A DNA stretch of 64,000 nt, from the NCBI GenBank assembly GCA_009617715.1, contig VTFK01000057.1, forward strand, positions 868,001 to 932,000, in the 5' to 3' direction. The notes under the pieces were generated by a model that searched no databases, was not told where the DNA came from, and was given only the letters and a program-made list of their open reading frames with translations. Source of the DNA: Plectrocnemia conspersa. Taxonomy: Eukaryota > Arthropoda > Insecta > Trichoptera > Polycentropodidae. How positions within the stretch are numbered: the first letter of the stretch is position 1; each line of letters begins with the position of its first letter. The translations under genes and the position numbers were made by a program. This document shows, in pieces, positions 57,911 to 64,000 of this stretch.

Positions 57911-60900
57911 TCATCGGAATATTACATTGCTGGAATGTGATCCTCTATTGGTGCTACTATCTCTGGAGACGTTGTGTCTTTTGAACGGATTCCAAGATGG
58001 CATTCGTCTCGCTCCTAAATGACTTTTATTCAAAACTCCGTTCGAACCGTTGCTCGAAGCTGTAGAAGCTGCCGATACAGAACCTTGATTCGAGCCAGAA
58101 TTTTGAGTAACGGTACTACTATTTAACTGCAAAAATAAATTTGATTAGTAAATTTAATAATTTACGAAATTTATAAATGAGAGTTAATGATACGCACTTG
58201 ACTATTCTTTCCATCTGAATAATCTATAGGCGTAGCCTGTAAAATAAAAATATTATATTAAGAAAAGAGGAACAAAAATCACTCTAATTAATAAATGGAG
58301 TTCCACAAGCAGCATCTTGGGACCAACACCGAATTTAATATACACCACAAAATACTCTAGTTTTAGTTGAATCAAAATATAATATATCCAGAAGTACCTA
58401 AGCAAGATCCAGTGGATCTGGTTGCTAATATGGGAGACTAGCCAATGAGACCTAATCAGTTTAAATAAAATTCAATATTATAACCAATATAATCTAAATA
58501 TAGGATACAGCCAAAAATGATAATGAAATAATTTAAGGATTCCAATCAAAAGTATTGATATGCATGCTTTGTGATCTTCAGCTGAGAACAGTTAAAGAAG
58601 ATATAAAAAACACCCGTAAGTTATATTTTGTCAAATCAGGATTACATATATATATATGTTATACCCAGTGATTAGTAAAACAGGAAATATTAATATCTGA
58701 CAGAAAAATGTACGAAATTATCGTTATGTTATATATTTAAGCAATGAAAGATTATGAATGATTTGTGTATATAATATACCTTTAGATAATTTCTGTCCAT
58801 TGGAGTGACCAATTTGAGACTAAGTGTATCCCCGGCAGCTTTAATAAGTTTCACTACTTCATCATGAGGACACCATTTTACGTCTCTGTCTCCGATTGAA
58901 ACTATGAAGTCTCCTTCACGCATTCCACCCAACTGAAATATTAATAATTATTAGAAATTTTATATATTATATTTTAATATCATATTATATGAACAACTTA
59001 CATCAGCCAAAGATCCTGATTCCACTCCGGCAATGATCACAGGAGCGTCTCCTCTGACAGAGAATCCGAATCCGTCACTCGGATACTTGTCAATGTTTTT
59101 GCTATCATCGTTCTTCTCCGTCTCCGATGATAGATTGCATTCGCTCGATATTCTTCTGAGAAGATTTGGATCGCAGTTTTTTCCGTCGCTTCCGTTCATC
59201 TTCGAGTTCACGTTATAAATGAAATTCTCCGAGCCGTTTGTCTTCGGATAGTACATATTCTTTCCGTTGCTCTTATAATTATTACCGTCGTACTTGATCT
59301 TGATTTTGTAATTGCTGTCCGGTTTCATCCTCAGATCGTTCGTCGATAAAGAATTCTTCTCATTATGATAAGCTTCCGTCTCATAAGGCTTAGAAAAACT
59401 CGGCTTCTTCTCCAAGTTATTATTATACCCGTTGATATAAATGCCATTCTGCCGTGAGACCGGTAATTTACTATTTGAATTCTTCTTCCTCGAATCGTAA
59501 TCTTGTTCGTCTCTGTGCAATTTGTACTTTTCGTCATTCTTTATTATATCCCTTTGGTAGTAATAAGCACTGTTGTCTTCAGATCTGTCTCTCTTCTCGT
59601 AAAGAGAACCGTTGCGTATAACTTTTTGCCCTCCGTTCTTATAAGAGTTGTCTTCTTGATAATAAGTCTTGCCGTTCACTCTGCCTCTCTCTATTCTCTT
59701 ATTATCTCTTTGGTTTTTATCGTTCCTGTTCCTAGAGTTATAGTTTGATTTTTGTAACTGAATCGAACGGGGCGCGCTCCAGTGCCTTTTGGCTGAAAAT
59801 ATAGCGACCGGTCCGAGAGACTTGAACAAGTCTTCGACTCGGTGCTGTGCGAAATCCGGTTGTGTGAGTGATAATTGGAACTTCGTAGACGCTACAAATT
59901 AAATAATTAAATAATTATTTTAAAAAGATAATAAATTAAATTTTAAATATATAGTTATTTTTATACCATTATTTAATTCTAATTATTAATAAATTATTAA
60001 ATTAAATAATCATTAAATATGAAATACTAAAAATTATTATATTAAATAAGATTCCATACGTATTATAGCAGGAGCTTCGACGACTTCAGCAAAATCTGGA
60101 CTATCAGGTAAAAGAGCACTTTCATTTACAGCTTTTTCGTAATACAGACGCAAGACACGGCATAAGCATGCTTTAGATTTCAACTCTCTAGAATAAATAA
60201 TTATAACATTAGTCACTGGAGTATAGATAAAATTATGTTCGAGTGTAAAAATAATACTTTACCGGCACATTCTTTGTAAACGTAAAGCTTCTTCGTAATA
60301 ATTCAATGCTTCAGTGAGATGTGCTTTACCTAAAGCAATTCTATGACTATCTTTGTTAACCATCGACCCATTGCTATTTCCATTTTTAATCAATGCTTGA
60401 TCGACATTTCTGAATACAAAAATTGGTTTATTAATTCATATTATAAGAAATTAATATTTTTATTATATCAAGTTAAATGTTAGGTCATTGCATATTTTGT
60501 TGAATTCCCCTGTGATTTACTTATACTGATGTGTTCTATGGTAATATGAGATGCCGTCATATAATATTTCAAGAACTGAAGATGAAAATCAACTTTCAAT
60601 TTCAATTCTAATTAGGTGCCAACTTAACATAAAAATGTTTATCAATTGATAAAAATATTTTGCCTACTGATAAGAATGATAATCTTTCTAAAAAAATGTT
60701 TTCAGAAAGTAAATACTAATCGTCATTACAAATACCGTAATGTTGTCAATAAAGACACAATTTGATATGTTACCTAGCTTTTAATGAAAATTAAGATAAA
60801 TAAGGTATTAAGTATCGCAATTAAAACATACAGAGAACAGTTAAGTACTCAAGATTTTAATGATAACTGTTTATGGATGCATTTATGTTATTCCATATAC

Positions 60901-63900
60901 ATTATTATTTATATTTTATACTTTTAGTGTAATATCACTATTACGGTATTATATTTTAAGAATATAAAAAAAAACAACTATTGAAACTGCACCAAGTTTA
61001 AACATAAAATACAATGACTCAAAACAATTTTAATTTATAAAAAGAAAATATAAAACCTGTCAGTTTTCACAACATATTCACACCAATCCGGTAGGTTCAA
61101 GTCTGAAGCATGAATATTAGTTATCCGCTCTTGAGTCTTACTCGACGATCTGCTCGACGTTGCGTTTAATAATCCAGTTGCGATGTGATGGTGAGCTAAT
61201 GCTTTATAAAATTCCGTTTTTATATTGACCAAAGACACCCATGAATATGGCACATAACTTAAAACTGTATCGGCTTGCATCTGTAACAAAAAACATTCAT
61301 TAAGCAAATCTTTCCTAACAAATTGTACTTAAAATAATATTAAAAACAACCTTCTGTCCAAGTGTTTGATACTGCTGAGCCAGCGTCTGACTCTCTTGAC
61401 ATAGATCGAGGCAAAGAGGCAAATCGTCGCACAATTCCTTCTCTCTAGCGGTGCATTCCTCTTGAGCTCCAAGCACCAATTTTTCAAAAAGACATTCGCG
61501 TGCTTGAGCCTGTTCGGAACAATATTTATTTATTTATTAAATATATATAATTGTGTTGAACTTTTAAGATGAAAGATACTCACTAGCATTAAATTTACAA
61601 GCATATCTAACATATCAGGTCCCAGATCCATGCTTGGTGCGTTTGTAAAGTTTTCGTGAATGTATCTAAACATACCAGCTGCGCGTAGCAACGAATCAAC
61701 TGCAGAATCTAAGCCTTTAGATTCTGAACGATCCTGAAATTATAATAATATATTATTTTAAGTGTATAATTACTATTCATATATACAATATGAAATAAAT
61801 ATATAATTAATTATAAAAAATATTAGTGATTACAAACGTCTATGTGCGAGATTTGGTGCGCAAAGTGCAATATTACAACCGCGTAAAAATATTACTGTAT
61901 GGATATGTATCATGCACTTATATTATCACACTTATATAATCTTGTATTTTAGCTCAGAATTTCGCGCTTTGCACTCGTAATTTTGCGCTTCACGCACATA
62001 TATTTATTTATTTACTAAAATAAGATCATCATGACCTAACAAAGTAAACCCTAATGCATTAAAATGGTCTATAATAATTCTAAAATTAGACAAAATAAAT
62101 CGGACCAGCTCTTCAAAACAGAAAAACGTACTACCATCATGAAACGTTATTTGAGGACATTGCTCGAGAACGTTCCGAACATATTTTTTGGAAGCAGCTA
62201 CAATATTTCTGATTTTATCAAAGATAAACAAATTACATTTTATATAAAAATATTATATGTACATATTTTATTTATTGTAAATCTTCCATTGTAACATGGC
62301 AGGCGTTAGCCCAATGCGTTATAACGGGGTAACGTACCAGACTAAAATCAGTCAATAAGTACCTTAATTCAGAGGCCCAAAGGAAATCTGGGCTAAAATG
62401 TATTATTGCTGTTAGCAAAAGATTTTTTTTATGTTTTTAAAGTAAAATAAAATACTCGATAAGATAATAATATTGACAACAGTGCTCCTGGAACAGCAAA
62501 TCAATACTGCCCTGTGTACTTATACGTACCGGTGCATCCCTCACAGCAAACGACCAATCACAGGGCATGGTATGATCACGGTATTATAAAAATTAATAAA
62601 TTGATCTACTCAAAATAACAGCTAAATTATTAAGTGAGCGGTGTCGAAATTATTCGAGAATCTTTAAAAAATATAAATGTACACTTTTTCTCAAGAAATG
62701 TCGAGAAACGTTTACAGCAAAGTATTCTTATAAAAAGTTAATGTAGATAAAATTTATTTTGGGGGGCAAACACAAAAATTGCATAGTAATTCTAATAACC
62801 GAGTTTTTATCAACACATGTACATATAATATTGCAACCAACTTTCACGTAAGTATTATTTACTAATTATTGAGATAAGCATAATCAACAACTACTAAGTT
62901 AGTAGTGAGACACCAGACTGAAATCAATTCTGTAAATCAGTGACATCTATTTTATTAATTATAAACTATTATTTCAGTTTATAATCAATAGATGTCACTA
63001 TGCACTTGTGAAATTAGGAAAATCGAATAAAACCTAGTCTGTGATGATCTATCGGAATTATAATTATATAATAATTAGTAATTTATATCTCCCAGATAAG
63101 ATAGAAATCGTAAGACACTAAGATCAATATAATATTCAAACACAGGTCTTTCATGTATTAGCCACTAACTTATACCTCTCTATTGTGTTAGTTTATGTTT
63201 CAATACGAAAAATACTTTAAGAAAATGAATAAAAATAGAGATAAGTAGAATTGGTTATTATTTTCAGTGCCTAAAAAATTAGGATTGAAAATTTAATAAA
63301 AAAAAGGAGCAGATATTGTTTTTTTAAAGGAAGTTTTATGATAAGTAGAATTGTTTTTTATTTTTAGTGACTAGAAAATTACGATTGAAAATTTAATAAA
63401 AAAAAAAAAAAAGCAGATATTGTTTTTTTTAAAGGAAGTTTTATGATAAATGGTTTCTAATTGTATGTTCGAAATAAAATATAATTTTATATTTGTATCG
63501 CTTTAATGAATATTAATTACTTATTTTACGATCAATGTGTAATAAATCATGATTTTGCTAAACGATTTTCGATTTTAATCTGCACTGTATAAACATGTAA
63601 TTAAGTTTTTAATGTATTTAATTAAATTCATGCATTTAATTAGATTATTGGAATTGCTCGTTACGCGAAACAGGCAAATCAGATACTCTGAAACTTTTTT
63701 TTATTAACAGTAACAATAACAGATTGATTTTTTATTATTATATATTGATAGTCATAATCAATTTACCTGCTTTGCTCCGATTTGCGTGTATATGGCCGCC
63801 ATATTGAAAAGAATGCAAGCTTTCTCGAAAGCGACGGTTCTTTGGCACGAAGGGACACCTAAAGGTATAAAAATAATATTAATATGATCAATGGATAAAT

Positions 63901-64000
63901 AATGAATGTTTATATATAGAAAGTATAATTACCGGTCAATGAGTCGAACCATTCGAAATATATTCCCAGACTCCTGTCGGGTGGAAAGAATCTCCTTTCA
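57911..64000 (-). CDS. Rhp: Rhophilin (BRO1 and PDZ domains), 3' part of the gene
   Basis: Eleven exons in transcription order: 64000-63933 (cut by the window), 63858-63767, 61733-61584, 61509-61351, 61280-61057, 60409-60263, 60187-60060, 59891-59002, 58932-58780, 58236-58198 and 58126-57911. They join in phase to 754 residues plus stop. Rhophilins are Rho-GTP-binding scaffolds; the N-terminal HR1 Rho-binding region would lie beyond the window. The BRO1 domain spans the first ~250 residues seen (RRFFPPDRSLGIYFEWFDSL, TVAFEKACILFNMAAIYTQI, LTEALNYYEEALRLQRM) and continues to FAQHRVEDLFKSLGPVAIFS. The PDZ domain is split over two exons (DGFGFSVRGDAPVIIAGVES, then LGGMREGDFIVSIGDRDVKW). Between BRO1 and PDZ sits an unusual ~225-residue Asn/Lys/Tyr/Ser-rich disordered segment inside the 890-bp exon. 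The C-terminus is Ser/Asn-rich and basic. The orthology call is secure. Confidence 0.93.
58297..58360 (+). repeat. Small LINE reverse-transcriptase relic in rhophilin intron
   Basis: GVPQ, then in a shifted frame SILGPTPNLIYTT, matches the GVPQGSILGP.L.NIYT motif of jockey/CR1-type reverse transcriptases. It is too short to classify and has no coding potential. Confidence 0.4.
62001..62070 (-). repeat. Dispersed retroposon-like 3' tail, reverse orientation
   Basis: TATTTATTTATTTACTAAAA followed by ATCATGACCTAACAAAG and CCTAATGCATTAAAATGG is the reverse complement of the tails at 27501-27572 and 32821-32880. A second fragment with the same core (GCCCAATGCGTTATAACGGGG) lies at 62296-62330. All lie in the 2-kb rhophilin intron 61734-63766. 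Confidence 0.5.
62880..63050. repeat. Hairpin repeat, second copy (rhophilin intron)
   Basis: AGTGACATCTATT (62939-62951) and AATAGATGTCACT (62986-62998) are perfect 13-bp inverted arms, with an inner ATTATAAACT/AGTTTATAAT stem. The flanks CCAGACTGAAATCA and GTGAAATTAGGAAAATCGA match the repeat at 38466-38940. Confidence 0.6.

Overview
This is AT-rich eukaryotic nuclear DNA with spliceosomal introns, almost certainly from an insect. The evidence is insect-type protein-coding genes with short GT-AG introns, many DNA-transposon relics of arthropod type (mariner, Tigger/pogo, hAT, piggyBac-like), jockey-like LINE fragments and tRNA-derived SINE heads. I cannot name the species or order.

Layout. 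Left edge (1250-2126, minus): one coding exon of a CABIT-domain (GAREM/serrano-like) protein, with an 11-codon upstream ORF whose stop overlaps the main start codon. From about 2.1 to 49 kb I see no convincing conserved gene. This 47-kb gene desert, possibly intronic or upstream sequence of the CABIT gene, holds transposon relics whose ends can often be placed to the base: hAT 4963-6438, Tigger-like 10187-11172, hAT 24411-25048, mariner 25349-26623, three copies of a piggyBac-like MITE, small hAT MITEs, a 242-bp foldback, a LINE reverse-transcriptase relic, SINE heads, two long (AT)n tracts, and several GC/CpG-richer islands that could be promoters, 5' exons or enhancers.

Right 15 kb (49.1-64 kb): a compact housekeeping cluster. 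In order it holds Mtr3/EXOSC6 (exosome ring subunit, +, 4 exons), a gene I do not recognise (+, 6 exons, 237 aa), SF3B5 (U2 snRNP SF3b subunit, -), the mitochondrial S-adenosylmethionine carrier SLC25A26 (+, 4 exons) and the 3' part of rhophilin (BRO1 + PDZ, -, 11 exons, running off the right edge). Exon phases were joined by hand and agree through every gene.

The genes act in separate housekeeping processes (RNA decay, splicing, mitochondrial methyl-donor import, Rho signalling). They share a neighbourhood, not a pathway. No CRISPR array, rRNA gene, functional tRNA or viral gene was found. The most unusual items are the piggyBac-like MITE family built around an 18-bp perfect palindrome, the unrecognised gene with a 25-nt microexon and a transposon-filled intron, the roughly 225-residue Asn/Lys/Tyr-rich insertion between BRO1 and PDZ in rhophilin, and the uORF/start overlap in the CABIT gene.
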